Origin: Pimelobacter simplex
GTDB lineage: Bacteria > Actinomycetota > Actinomycetes > Propionibacteriales > Nocardioidaceae
Reading direction: 5' to 3'
Assembly: GCA_016803235.1 (NCBI GenBank)
Contig: JADCLI010000014.1
Coordinates: 1-64,000 of the forward strand
Length of the DNA: 64,000 nucleotides
Shown here: positions 50,374-58,917 of the stretch, piece after piece
How the letters are laid out: the number at the start of each line of letters is the position of its first letter
Position numbering within the stretch: the stretch's first letter is position 1
Translations under genes and position numbers: made by a program
Notes under the pieces: model-generated
Told to the model about the DNA's origin: nothing
Databases searched by the model: none
The model's input: the letters and a program-made list of their open reading frames with translations, nothing else

Positions 50374-51117
50374 ATGACTCGCGACATGGTGTTGGCCGTA
50401 CCGGACCAACAGGCCGAGCCGGTGACCCCGGACGTCCTCGACTCCCTGCTCAACACCCCGGTCACCCGGGGCGTGGGGGGTGTCGCGGTCTGGCGGATCC
50501 CGACCGCGAGCCTCGGCGACGAGGAGCTCGAGGTGGCCCGCGACTGGCTCGACGAGGGCGAGCGGCAGCAGGCGTCGTCGTACGTCCGGGCCGAGCTGCG
50601 CCGGGCCTACGAGATCGCCCACGCCGCCGCCCGCCTGGTCGTCGGCGCGGTGACCGACACCCCGCCCGAGAAGGTCGTCTGGGGCCGGCACGCCTGCCCC
50701 GGGTGCGGTGAGCCCCACGGCCGGCCGCGCGCGGAGGGGGCGGGCGTCGAGTTCTCGTTGAGCCACACCCCCGGCCAGGTGCTGGTGGCCGTGGCCGACG
50801 TCGCCGTCGGTGTGGACGTCGAGCGGCACCCCGACGACCCGGTCGCGCTGGCCCGGCTGCTCCACCCGCGCGAGTGCGAGGAGATCGAGGCCGCCGCGCA
50901 CGGCACCCTCGACGGCGGACGCGCCAGCGTGCGGTTCACCCGTGCCTGGTCGCGCACCGAGGCCTACCTCAAGGGGATCGGCATCGGGCTGGGCCGCGAC
51001 CCCCACCTCGACTACCTCGGCACCGACGGCGCGTCGAGCCGGACCCTGGGCGCATGGACCGTGCGCGACGTCGTCGTCCCCGAGGGGTACGGCGCCGCCC
51101 TCGCCGTGCTGGCCTGA
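50374..51117 (+). CDS. 4'-phosphopantetheinyl transferase (Sfp type)
   Basis: A 247-residue transferase that activates carrier proteins of fatty-acid, polyketide or peptide synthases by adding phosphopantetheine from CoA. The motifs are EFSLSHTPGQVLVAVADVAV, GVDVERHPD (Mg-binding Asp) and WSRTEAYLKGIGIGL. It includes a small CxxC (CPGCGEPHGRP) in the middle. ATG 50374 is chosen with GGGA upstream; a GTG three bases earlier is an alternative. It begins 11 bases after the importer operon and may be co-transcribed, though no carrier-protein client is present in the window. Confidence 0.85.
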   Translation: MTRDMVLAVPDQQAEPVTPDVLDSLLNTPVTRGVGGVAVWRIPTASLGDEELEVARDWLDEGERQQASSYVRAELRRAYEIAHAAARLVVGAVTDTPPEKVVWGRHACPGCGEPHGRPRAEGAGVEFSLSHTPGQVLVAVADVAVGVDVERHPDDPVALARLLHPRECEEIEAAAHGTLDGGRASVRFTRAWSRTEAYLKGIGIGLGRDPHLDYLGTDGASSRTLGAWTVRDVVVPEGYGAALAVLA

Positions 51118-51455
51118 TCGCTGCCCGCCTGGTTCCCCGCCGGCCACCTGACAGCGGATCCTGTGGTGCCGGTCACGCGCGAAGGTTAAATCTCTCGTGG
51201 GCGGGCCGGTTTTACCCGAAAACCCCGCGATCGGGACTTTGGTCCTGCATAGGGTGCTGATCTGGGTTCTGGCCTGCCCCTCCTGCTCGGGAGGCGTGGA
51301 CGGCCGGAGCGATGCGTGTCGGACCTGTGTTCGCGGTGGGGCGTGGACGTCGGGTACGACGCTGCTGTCGTGCGTCCTCGGACCGCCCGCGTCCTCACCT
51401 CTGCAATGGTCGCGACGACCCCCCTCGGCGCGGCGCCATGGGGGTTTTCCCGCAC
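51118..51455. other. 338-base intergenic region
   Basis: This stretch separates the PPTase from the sortase-anchored protein. GGTTTT/AAAACC (51208-51224, 5-base loop) is the only clear hairpin and may end the PPTase transcript. TAGGGT at 51250-51255 could be a -10 box but no good -35 is found. No RNA gene is recognised. The strand bias and codon patterns give no convincing gene. Confidence 0.5.
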
Positions 51456-53429
51456 ATGTCCAGTTCCTTGCGCCGGTTCCGGCGCGATGCCGAGCCGGCC
51501 CGGCCCCGAGGGGCTCGCCGGCGGCGCCACAAGATCGCACTCCTGCTGCCGGCCGTGGTGGTGGCGAGCACCGTCCTCAGCGGTCCCGCCCACGCCGACG
51601 ACGTCGACGACCCGGCGCCCGCGTCGCCGGACTCCTCGCAGACCGCACCGGCGCCCGACCCGGCGCCGAGCGACGACCCGAAGCCGGAGCCGAAGCCGGA
51701 GCCCGCCCCGGAGCCGAAGCCGGCCCCGGAGCCCGAGCCCAGTGACGACCCGGCCCCTGCGCCCGCCGCCGAGCCCTCCGACGCCCGCGACGAGAAGGCC
51801 GACACCGCCGACGCCGGGAAGGCGCCGCAGGCCGAGCCCGTCGCCGTCAGCCCGTCCGCCGGCACCGTCTTCTCGGCCGCCGCCAAGGCCAGCGGGGACA
51901 AGGCCGCGGTGCCGGCTGCCGCGAACGAGAAGAAGGTGGTGGTGTGCAAGTACGTCAGCACGCCCCCCGGCTACTCGCACCACGTGATCGTCCCGTCGGT
52001 GAACTCGCTCAAGGACTGGGACCCGTCGATGGGCTTCCCCTCCTTCGCGTTCGCCGACGCCCACGACTCGATCGTGATCCGGTACCTCGGCGACGACGAG
52101 ATTCCCGGCCAGGTGCCGAACTCGGCGTGCCCGAACCTGATCAAGAAGCCGGTCCCGCAGCTGGTCAACCCCTGCGGTCCCGACAACGCGGTCTGGGCGG
52201 ACCTCACCGGCACCGGCTTCACCGCCGTCCGCCAGCTCGACGGCAGCCTCGTCGTCACGGCGAGCCCGGGCTACTGGTTCGCGCCGCTGACCATCCCGCC
52301 GACGACCGAGTTCACGATCCCGGCGCCGGTCGACAGCGATCCGGACAACCAGGCCTGCCAGGGCGCCATCGTCCCGCCGGCCCCGCAGGCGGTCGACGAG
52401 TGCGGCGACGGCATCGTCCAGTGGGCCGACCCGGCCGAGAGCGACGACTACACGTGGAAGCGCAACCAGGACGGCAGCGTCACGTTCACGGCCGTCCCGC
52501 CGGCGGTCTTCCCGGGTGGCGAGTCGACGTACTCGTGGCCGGCCCCGACCGCGGAGCAGGAGGCCTGCCCGAAGAAGGTCGTGGTCTGCAAGTACGTCAC
52601 CAAGCCCGGCGGCGTCCAGCACCACATCGTCATCGTGAGCGTCAACGCGGTCGACCCGTCGGGCAGCGGCAAGACCTGGGACCAGGTCACCGACGCCGAC
52701 TTCCCGTTCCCGTTCGAGGACGCGCAGGATTCCATCGCGATCGGGTTCGCCGACAAGGGCGACCAGTCGCACGACTTCACGCCGGAGGACTGCGGCACGA
52801 AGGTCGACCCGCCGGTCGTGCCCGAGGTGGACCCCTGCAACCCGACGGGTGTCACCAGCAACATCGCCTTCGGTGCCGTCCCGGAGGGTCCGTGGACCGC
52901 GGACACTTCGGTGGCCGGCCAGATCACCTTCACGGCGACCGGCAGCAACTACTTCGGCACCACCGGTGAGGGCGACGACAAGGTCTTCGTGAAGACCCAC
53001 GTCGTCAAGCTCGGCTCCGACAGTGGCGAGAAGTGCCTGATCGCTCCGGCGATCGCGCCGAACGACCCGTGCAACCCGGCGGGTGTCACGGCGAACGCGA
53101 CCTGGGTGCTCCCTGCCGAGACCGCGGACTACTCGGTCTCCGTCGTGGACGGCGTGATCAAGCTGATCGCCAAGCTCGGCAAGGTGTTCGAGAGCGGCCA
53201 GCCCACCTACACCTACAACCTCGCGGCCACCCCGACCGACTCGGGTGTCGCCTGTGAGGTCGGCGGTGTCGAGGAGGCCGTCAACACGTCGAAGGACGAG
53301 GTCGACGGCGCGCAGGCCGCCACCGGCCTGCCGAACACCGGCGGCCCCGCGGGCTGGCTGATGCCGCTGGGCGTCGGCCTGGTCCTGGCCGGAGCCGGCC
53401 TGGTGCTCGGTCGGCGCAGGACGGCCTGA
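51456..53429 (+). CDS. sortase-anchored surface protein with internal repeats
   Basis: A 657-residue surface protein. A long Arg-rich signal peptide ends at AHA (residue 47), then a Pro/Glu/Lys-rich stalk (about 48-140). Two similar modules start with KKVVVCKYVSTPPGYSHH and KKVVVCKYVTKPGGVQHH; four smaller repeats start with NPCGPDNAVWADL, DECGDGIVQWADP, DPCNPTGVTSNIA and DPCNPAGVTANAT. The C-terminus is LPNTG (625-629), a hydrophobic stretch and RRRTA, a sortase signal. It is most likely a cell-wall-attached protein with Cys-stabilised beta domains. Alternative start ATG 51438 would add six residues. No sortase gene is nearby. Confidence 0.88.
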   Translation: MSSSLRRFRRDAEPARPRGARRRRHKIALLLPAVVVASTVLSGPAHADDVDDPAPASPDSSQTAPAPDPAPSDDPKPEPKPEPAPEPKPAPEPEPSDDPAPAPAAEPSDARDEKADTADAGKAPQAEPVAVSPSAGTVFSAAAKASGDKAAVPAAANEKKVVVCKYVSTPPGYSHHVIVPSVNSLKDWDPSMGFPSFAFADAHDSIVIRYLGDDEIPGQVPNSACPNLIKKPVPQLVNPCGPDNAVWADLTGTGFTAVRQLDGSLVVTASPGYWFAPLTIPPTTEFTIPAPVDSDPDNQACQGAIVPPAPQAVDECGDGIVQWADPAESDDYTWKRNQDGSVTFTAVPPAVFPGGESTYSWPAPTAEQEACPKKVVVCKYVTKPGGVQHHIVIVSVNAVDPSGSGKTWDQVTDADFPFPFEDAQDSIAIGFADKGDQSHDFTPEDCGTKVDPPVVPEVDPCNPTGVTSNIAFGAVPEGPWTADTSVAGQITFTATGSNYFGTTGEGDDKVFVKTHVVKLGSDSGEKCLIAPAIAPNDPCNPAGVTANATWVLPAETADYSVSVVDGVIKLIAKLGKVFESGQPTYTYNLAATPTDSGVACEVGGVEEAVNTSKDEVDGAQAATGLPNTGGPAGWLMPLGVGLVLAGAGLVLGRRRTA

Positions 53430-53459
53430 GTCCTGAGGGACTGATCGCCTGAGATGCAC

Positions 53460-53494
53460 GGAGCCCGTGCCGAGGAATCCTCGGCACGGGCTCC
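53460..53494. terminator. bidirectional terminator hairpin
   Basis: GGAGCCCGTGCCGAGG and CCTCGGCACGGGCTCC form a perfect 16-base stem around AAT between the convergent surface-protein and oxidoreductase genes. It works in both orientations by symmetry; a short TTG follows on the plus strand. Confidence 0.75.
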
Positions 53495-53512
53495 TTGCCT
53501 GTCGGGACAGCG

Positions 53513-54562
53513 TCACTGGGGGACACGGACGACGACGCGGCCCATCGTCTGCCGTCTCTCCTGGCGTTCCATGGCCGCGGGCAGGTCGTCGAAGGCGATC
53601 TCCTCGGTGACGACCGTGCGGATCGCGCCGGAGCGCAGCATCGTCAGCAGCCGCGCGTGCGCGTGCTGGCCCTCCGAGCGCGCGGGCCAGTTGAAGCCCA
53701 GGGTCTGTCGCAGGCCGAGCGGGTCGTCGACGTAGACCAGGCAGACGCCGTACAGGGAGAAGTTGCCGTAGACCGCCGGGGCGGTGGTGACAGGGGCGCC
53801 GTCGTTGGCGATGTCCTGGCTGTAGCCGACCAACAGGTGGCGACCGTGGATGCCCATGCAGCGGAAGGTCTCGGTGGTCACGGTGCCACCGACGGTGTCG
53901 TAGGCGACGTCGACGCCGTGGCCGAAGGTGGCCTCGTTGACCTGGTCGGCGAAGCCACCGTCGAGGTAGTCGATGACGACGTCGGCGCCCAGGCTGCGGG
54001 CGAACTCGACCTTCTCCGGCCCACCCGCGGTGGCGATCACCGTGGCGCCGAGCGCCTTGCCGAGCTGGACGGCGGCCGAGCCGTTGCCACCCGCGGCGGC
54101 GTGCACGAGCAGGGTCTCCCCGGGCTTGATCCGGGCGCGGTCGACCAGGGCGAACCAGCCGAGGTGGCAGGGATAGTGGACCGCGGCGGCATCGGCGTCG
54201 GAGAGCCACGACGGCAGCACCTGCGTGGTCGCGGCGTCGAGGATCGCGTACTGCGCGAAGCCGCCGTGCGCCATGACGGGGATACCCATCACCCGCTGCC
54301 CGACGAGGTGCTCGGCGCCGGGACCGGCGCTCTCCACGACGCCGACCGATTCCATGCCCGGCGTGAACGGCGGCGTGAGCGGCAGGACCGCGTAGCGGCC
54401 GCGGACCACGTCGGTGTCGTTGAGGTTCACGCAGAAGGCGGCGACCTTGACCCGGACCTCGCCGGGTCCGGGCTCCCGCACCTCGGTGCTCCGGCGCTGC
54501 AGCACCTTGGTCGGGTCGCCGAGGTCGGTCGCGACCCAGGAGTCGGCGGTGAGGACGGTCAT
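53513..54562 (-). CDS. zinc-free MDR oxidoreductase (quinone oxidoreductase-like)
   Basis: A 349-residue medium-chain dehydrogenase/reductase. The nucleotide-binding region is LLVHAAAGGNGSAAVQLGKA, with the quinone-reductase-like N-terminal AAFCVNLNDTDVVRGRY and PFTPGMESVGVVESAG; zinc ligands of alcohol dehydrogenases are absent. It likely reduces a quinone or enone with NADPH. A GGAGGTG ribosome binding site precedes ATG 54562. The 52-base gap to the upstream tetR contains AACGCTAAACGTT (54595-54607), a possible operator. Confidence 0.85.
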   Translation of the reverse strand: MTVLTADSWVATDLGDPTKVLQRRSTEVREPGPGEVRVKVAAFCVNLNDTDVVRGRYAVLPLTPPFTPGMESVGVVESAGPGAEHLVGQRVMGIPVMAHGGFAQYAILDAATTQVLPSWLSDADAAAVHYPCHLGWFALVDRARIKPGETLLVHAAAGGNGSAAVQLGKALGATVIATAGGPEKVEFARSLGADVVIDYLDGGFADQVNEATFGHGVDVAYDTVGGTVTTETFRCMGIHGRHLLVGYSQDIANDGAPVTTAPAVYGNFSLYGVCLVYVDDPLGLRQTLGFNWPARSEGQHAHARLLTMLRSGAIRTVVTEEIAFDDLPAAMERQERRQTMGRVVVRVPQ

Positions 54563-54614
54563 GCGGGCACCTCCAGGAGGATTCGGGTGCCGCGAACGCT
54601 AAACGTTATTACCT

Positions 54615-55208
54615 CTACGAAACAAGGCCCTGGAGGGCGCGATCGGTGATCCGCGCCGCATTCCTCGCCATCAGGCGGGCCGTGGGCCGGTCGCGGGTCA
54701 TCGCGGTGAAGGTGAGGGCGGCGAGGAAGTGCTCGAAGGCCGCCCGGACGTCGTCCGGCGACACCTCGCCGCCGAGCCCGGCGGCCTCGACGGCACCGGT
54801 GAAGGCCGCCAGGACCGGCTCCTCGGCCCAGGCGCGCAGCCGGGTGTGCTCGTCCGGGGCGTCGTAGTGGGCGAGGATCAGGCCCGGCAGCGCCGCGTGC
54901 ACGGGCGGGGTGAGCAGCTCCTCGAGCACCACGTCGGCCAGCCGGGCCAGGTCGGCCTCGAGGTCCCCGGTCGGCTCCGGGGGCGACCACTCGGAGACGG
55001 CGAAGATCGCGAACTCGACCAGCTCGGCCTTGGTGCCCCACCGCCGGTACACCGTGGGCTGGCCGACGCCGGCGCGCAGGGCGACCTCCTTGAAGCTGAC
55101 CGCCTCGTAGCCGCCCTCGACCAGCAGCGCCAGCACGGCGGCACGGACGGCGCCCTCGACGCGGGGGTCACGGGGTCGGCCCGGGGAGGCGGCGGGTGGC
55201 GTGGACAC
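54615..55208 (-). CDS. TetR family regulator
   Basis: A 197-residue TetR repressor: KEVALRAGVGQPTVYRRWGT is the recognition helix region, with the C-terminal TetR_C-like domain. GTG 55208 is preferred; earlier starts add a low-complexity arginine-rich extension. It is upstream of, and on the same strand as, the quinone-oxidoreductase-like gene, which is its probable target. Confidence 0.85.
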   Translation of the reverse strand: MSTPPAASPGRPRDPRVEGAVRAAVLALLVEGGYEAVSFKEVALRAGVGQPTVYRRWGTKAELVEFAIFAVSEWSPPEPTGDLEADLARLADVVLEELLTPPVHAALPGLILAHYDAPDEHTRLRAWAEEPVLAAFTGAVEAAGLGGEVSPDDVRAAFEHFLAALTFTAMTRDRPTARLMARNAARITDRALQGLVS

Positions 55209-55400
55209 GGGGTCATTGTGCTCGATCGATAGCCCCGCCCCGGCCGCCTCCGCATCGCGAGCCCGATCGACACGCTTTCGACGCGCGGTCGCCCGGACGG
55301 GGCGTCCATCGCCTCCGGGGAGCACCTGCCTGGCTGCGCAAGGAGATCGCCGAGTCGGTTCGCCGAGCGGCAGCCCGTCCTCGGCTGAGGCCGGCCCGGG

Positions 55401-55423
55401 CCCGTCGGGCTACGCCCGACGGG
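55401..55423 (-). terminator. hairpin carrying the stop codon of the aldehyde dehydrogenase
   Basis: CCCGTCGGGC (55401-55410) and GCCCGACGGG (55414-55423) form a perfect 10-base stem with a 3-base loop; the TAG of the aldehyde dehydrogenase (55410-55412) sits at the loop and its foot. Only GC-rich sequence follows on the minus strand, so it is a stability element or a terminator without T-run. The rest of the gap 55209-55400 shows no gene. Confidence 0.55.
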
Positions 55424-56909
55424 TCCGGTAGACCGTCTCGTGCCACGGCTTGGCCGCGACCCCGGTCAGGTCCGACATGACGTGCTTGACCTGGGTGTAC
55501 TCCTCGAAGGAGTACGTCGACATGTCCTTGCCGTAGCCCGAGCCCTTCTGGCCGCCGTGGGGCATCTCGGAGACGATGGGAATGTGGTCGTTGACCCACA
55601 CGGTCCCGGCCTGGATCTCCCGGGTCGCGTGCTGGGCGCGGTAGACGTCGCGCGTCCAGACGGAGGCGGCCAGGCCGAACGGGACGTCGTTGGCGAGGCG
55701 GATCGCCTCGTCGTCGCCGTCGAACGGGAGCACGGCGAGGACCGGACCGAAGACCTCCTGCTGCACGATCTCGCTGCGCTGGCCGGCGTCGACGACGAGG
55801 GTGGGCTCGTAGTACGCGCCCCCCTCGAGGGCGCCGCCCGGCGACCTTCCCCCACGGACCACGCGTGCGCCCGCGCCGCGAGCGCGGTCCACCAGGGCAG
55901 CGACCCGGTCGCGCTGGGTCGTCGAGACGAGCGGCCCCTGGTCGGTGTCCGGGTCACGGGTCGGGCCCAGGCGGACGGTGCCCATCAGGTCGGCCACGCC
56001 CTCGACGAAGTCGGCGAACCGTGAGCGGTGCACGTACGCACGGGTCGCGGCCGTGCAGTCCTGGCCGGTGTTGATCAGCGCCGCGGCGACCGCGCCGCGC
56101 ACCGCCGCCTCCACGTCGGCGTCGTCGTGGACCACGAAGGGCGCCTTGCCGCCGAGCTCGAGGTGGAGCCGGGTGCCGTTGGCCGCGGCGATGCCCGCGA
56201 TGTGGCGTCCGACGCTCGTGGAACCGGTGAAGGAGGTCATGGCGATGCCGGGATGGGAGACGAGGGCCTCGCCGGTCGAGCGCCCCGGGCCGTTGACGAC
56301 GTTGAGGACCCCGGCGGGCAGGCCGGCCCGCTGGCTGGCCTCGGCGAGCATGAGCGTCGTGAGGGGCGTGAGCTCGGCGGGCTTGAGGACGACCGTGTTC
56401 CCGGCGGCGACGGCCGGCAGCACCTTCCAGACCGCCATCTGGAGCGGGTAGTTCCAGGGAGCGATCGAGCCGACGACGCCGATCGGCTCCCGCCGGATCG
56501 TGGAGGTGTGGTCGGCGGAGTACTCCGCGGACGCCTTGCCGTCGAGCACGCGCGCCGCGCCGGCGAAGAAGGCGACGTTGTCGATCGAGCCCGGCACGTC
56601 GAACTCGCGGCTCAACCGGATCGGCTTGCCGGCCTGAGCGGTCTCCGCCTGCGCCAGCTCCTCGGCGACTGCCTCGAGCTCGCGGGCGAGGCCGCCGAGG
56701 ATCGTGGAGCGTTCCGCCGGTGTCGCACCGGCCCAGGCGGGCAGGGCCGTCGTCGCGGCGGCGACCGCGGCGTCCACGTCGGCGGGGGTGTCGGCGGCGA
56801 AGGACCAGATCTCCTCGCCGGTCGAGGGGTCCAGGACGCGGTGCCGGTCGCCACCGCCGTCGCCGAAGCGGCCACCGACGAAATGGCCGCCTCCCGGTGT
56901 CGGTGTCAT
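55410..56909 (-). CDS. gamma-aminobutyraldehyde dehydrogenase-like aldehyde dehydrogenase
   Basis: A 499-residue aldehyde dehydrogenase. The catalytic Cys is in NTGQDCTAATR, the general base Glu in LELGGKAP and FTGSTSVGRHI is the cofactor side. The C-terminal YGKDMSTYSFEEYTQVKHVM is typical of 4-aminobutyraldehyde dehydrogenases. It would oxidise the aldehyde produced by the FAD oxidase at 57303-58718 to 4-aminobutyrate or a related acid. ATG 56909 overlaps the cupin stop (ATGA). Confidence 0.87.
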   Translation of the reverse strand: MTPTPGGGHFVGGRFGDGGGDRHRVLDPSTGEEIWSFAADTPADVDAAVAAATTALPAWAGATPAERSTILGGLARELEAVAEELAQAETAQAGKPIRLSREFDVPGSIDNVAFFAGAARVLDGKASAEYSADHTSTIRREPIGVVGSIAPWNYPLQMAVWKVLPAVAAGNTVVLKPAELTPLTTLMLAEASQRAGLPAGVLNVVNGPGRSTGEALVSHPGIAMTSFTGSTSVGRHIAGIAAANGTRLHLELGGKAPFVVHDDADVEAAVRGAVAAALINTGQDCTAATRAYVHRSRFADFVEGVADLMGTVRLGPTRDPDTDQGPLVSTTQRDRVAALVDRARGAGARVVRGGRSPGGALEGGAYYEPTLVVDAGQRSEIVQQEVFGPVLAVLPFDGDDEAIRLANDVPFGLAASVWTRDVYRAQHATREIQAGTVWVNDHIPIVSEMPHGGQKGSGYGKDMSTYSFEEYTQVKHVMSDLTGVAAKPWHETVYRTRRA

Positions 56910-57277
56910 CGCGGTCCCTCCTCCGAGCGTGCCGGCAGCTGGACGTAGACCTTGCGCAGCGTCTCGGTGACGCGCCAGGTCGTGTGATCGCCCTCGTGCA
57001 GGTGCACCACCGCCCCCGGGACGAGGTCGAGCGTGCTGCCGTCGGCGAACTCGACGGTGCCCCGGCCCGAGAGCACGACGAAGAGCTCCTCGACCTCGAC
57101 GTCGACGTCCACGCCCGGCGCGGCCTCCCAGATCCCGACGGGCAGGGGGCTGTCCGTCAGCGGGGTGGCGGGCGTGGGCATGGGGGCGTCGGGGGAGTCG
57201 CTGGTCAGGGACTCCGCCGCCGCATCGGGGCTGAGCAGACGGGTGTCCGCGTGGGGGTTCTCGCGGGGGTCGGGCAT
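56906..57277 (-). CDS. cupin domain protein
   Basis: A 123-residue protein with a Pro/Thr-rich N-terminal third and a cupin barrel: VDVEVEELFVVLSGRGTVEF and LVPGAVVHLHEGDHTTWRV hold the usual Glu and His ligands. It may bind an amine or act as a small regulatory or enzymatic accessory in the pathway; similar cupins often follow PuuB-type oxidases. ATG 57277 has GAGGAGG 6 bases upstream. Confidence 0.75.
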   Translation of the reverse strand: MPDPRENPHADTRLLSPDAAAESLTSDSPDAPMPTPATPLTDSPLPVGIWEAAPGVDVDVEVEELFVVLSGRGTVEFADGSTLDLVPGAVVHLHEGDHTTWRVTETLRKVYVQLPARSEEGPR

Positions 57278-57302
57278 GGCGTCCTCCTCGGGGACGGGGT
57301 GG

Positions 57303-58718
57303 TCAGGAGTCGAAGCCGAGGCCGACGGCATCCATGGCGCGCAGCACCAGGTTGCGGCGCCCCTGGTTGTGGTCGGCGCGGTCCATCGACCAGCGGGCCA
57401 GGTTGATGCCGGCGCTCGCCAGCGGCTCGGGGGGAAAGGGCAGGGGGCGCTTGCGGACCATCTCCAGGGACGTGCGCCGGGTCGGCTCGCCGGCCAACAG
57501 GTCCAGCATGACGTCGGCGGCGAAGTGGGTGGCCGCGACGCCCAGGCCGGTGAACCCCGCGGCGTAGGCGATCTTGCCCCGGCGTGCGGTGCCGAAGAAC
57601 GCGCAGAACTGGGTGCACGTGTCGATCGCGCCCGACCACCGGTGGCTGAACCGGGTGCCCTCGAGCTGGGGGAAGAGGGTGAAGAAGTGGCTGGCGAGGC
57701 GCTCGAACGTGGCGGGTCGGTCCTCGTAGCGCGCACGGACGCGGCGACCGGTGTGGTAGACGGCGTCGTACCCGCCGAAGACGATCCGTCCGTCGGTGGT
57801 GGGCCGGTAGTAGTGGAACTGGTTGGCCAGGTCGCTGACCCCTTGGCGGTTCGACCAGCCGATCGAACGCAGCTGCGCCTCGGACAACGGCTCGGTGGCG
57901 AGCACGTAGTCGTAGACGGGCACCGTCATGAGCCGGTTGCGCCGCAGCAGGGACGGGAAGACGTTCGTGGCCAGCACGACCTGACGCGCGCTCACCTCGG
58001 TGACCGCGGTGGAGAGCCGTACCCGGTCCGCGGTCGTCGTCAGTGCCTCGACCGCCGCGTGCTCGAAGATCTCGACCCCGAGGTCGGTCGCCACGCGGCC
58101 CAGCTCGGCCACGAGCTTGGCCGGATGGATCAGGAGGTTCGTGTCGCGTTCCCAGCAACCCGCGAGGTAGCGCGGCGAGGCGATCTCCGCCTGCACGGCC
58201 TCCCGGTCGAGGTAGGTGGCCCCGTCGTGGTGGGAGCGCTCGCGCAGCCAGGGCACCTCGTGCTCCTCGACGGCGACCTTGAGCAGGCCCGTCCGCTCGG
58301 CGTCGACCTTCATGGCGTACCGCTCGAGCGTGGACTCGATCGCGTCGAGGTTCTCGAGGCCGAGGTGGTCCAGGGTGTCGTACTCCTCGGGCCAACGGCG
58401 TCGGCCGTTCTCCTCGCCGTGGGTCAGGCTGGCTTCGCAGAAGCCGCCGTTGCGGCCCGAGGCCGCCCAGCCGACCCGCTGCGCCTCGAGCAGCACCACG
58501 GAGCGTTCGGGGTCGCGCTCCTTCGCCTTGATCGCCGTCCACAGGCCGGTGTAGCCGCCACCGACGACGACGAGGTCCGCCTCGACCCGCGACTCCAGGG
58601 TGGGGTGTCGCTCGATCACCACGTCGTCGAGCCAGAAGGCCCGGGCCTGCGCACCCGCCAGGGCATGCCGGACGACCTCTGGTGCCGGTGCAGCTCGTTC
58701 GTAGACCGTGGTTCCCAA
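57303..58718 (-). CDS. FAD-dependent amine oxidase (PuuB/DAO type), paralogue of 43662-45050
   Basis: A 471-residue flavoprotein. The FAD motif is LVVVGGGYTGLWTAIKAKER, with SGRNGGFCEASLTHGEENG and GFTGLGVAATHFAADVMLDL, closely matching the enzyme at 43662-45050 through the whole length. It probably oxidises a secondary amine such as gamma-glutamylputrescine. TTG 58718 is chosen as start because GGAG (58725-58728) lies 6 bases upstream; the in-frame TTG 58730 has none. It is divergent from the APC permease, so uptake and oxidation share one regulatory region. Confidence 0.87.
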   Translation of the reverse strand: MGTTVYERAAPAPEVVRHALAGAQARAFWLDDVVIERHPTLESRVEADLVVVGGGYTGLWTAIKAKERDPERSVVLLEAQRVGWAASGRNGGFCEASLTHGEENGRRRWPEEYDTLDHLGLENLDAIESTLERYAMKVDAERTGLLKVAVEEHEVPWLRERSHHDGATYLDREAVQAEIASPRYLAGCWERDTNLLIHPAKLVAELGRVATDLGVEIFEHAAVEALTTTADRVRLSTAVTEVSARQVVLATNVFPSLLRRNRLMTVPVYDYVLATEPLSEAQLRSIGWSNRQGVSDLANQFHYYRPTTDGRIVFGGYDAVYHTGRRVRARYEDRPATFERLASHFFTLFPQLEGTRFSHRWSGAIDTCTQFCAFFGTARRGKIAYAAGFTGLGVAATHFAADVMLDLLAGEPTRRTSLEMVRKRPLPFPPEPLASAGINLARWSMDRADHNQGRRNLVLRAMDAVGLGFDS

Positions 58719-58748
58719 CGCCTTCTCCAATTCAACAGTAATGGGATC

Positions 58749-58820
58749 GCAACGATGTCAGATCGGCAAGATTTTGGGAAGAATCTTGCCAAGAACGCAA
58801 ATCGATGTCACGATCGTTGC
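58749..58820. promoter_or_regulatory. shared regulatory region of the amine cluster
   Basis: GGCAAGATT (58765-58773) and AATCTTGCC (58782-58790) form a perfect 9-base inverted repeat with an 8-base spacer. Outside it, GCAACGAT near 58749 and ATCGTTGC near 58813 form a wider pair. The Lrp/AsnC protein at 61932 is the natural candidate binder. ACCTCCGGAGGT just before the permease ATG is a further palindrome that includes the ribosome binding site. Confidence 0.6.
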
Positions 58821-58917
58821 AGGCCGGTGACCTCCGACACACCGCGGGGCGTCACCCCCTCCCGGCCACACTCGCCCCGGTTACGGCGGCGCGGCCCCAG
58901 CTACCTCCGGAGGTCCC

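Noticed and set aside
51186..54209. A 1007-codon minus-strand frame opposite the sortase-anchored protein
   Set aside because: Arg/Gly/Val-rich antisense product without any domain, while the plus strand has signal peptide, repeats and LPNTG.
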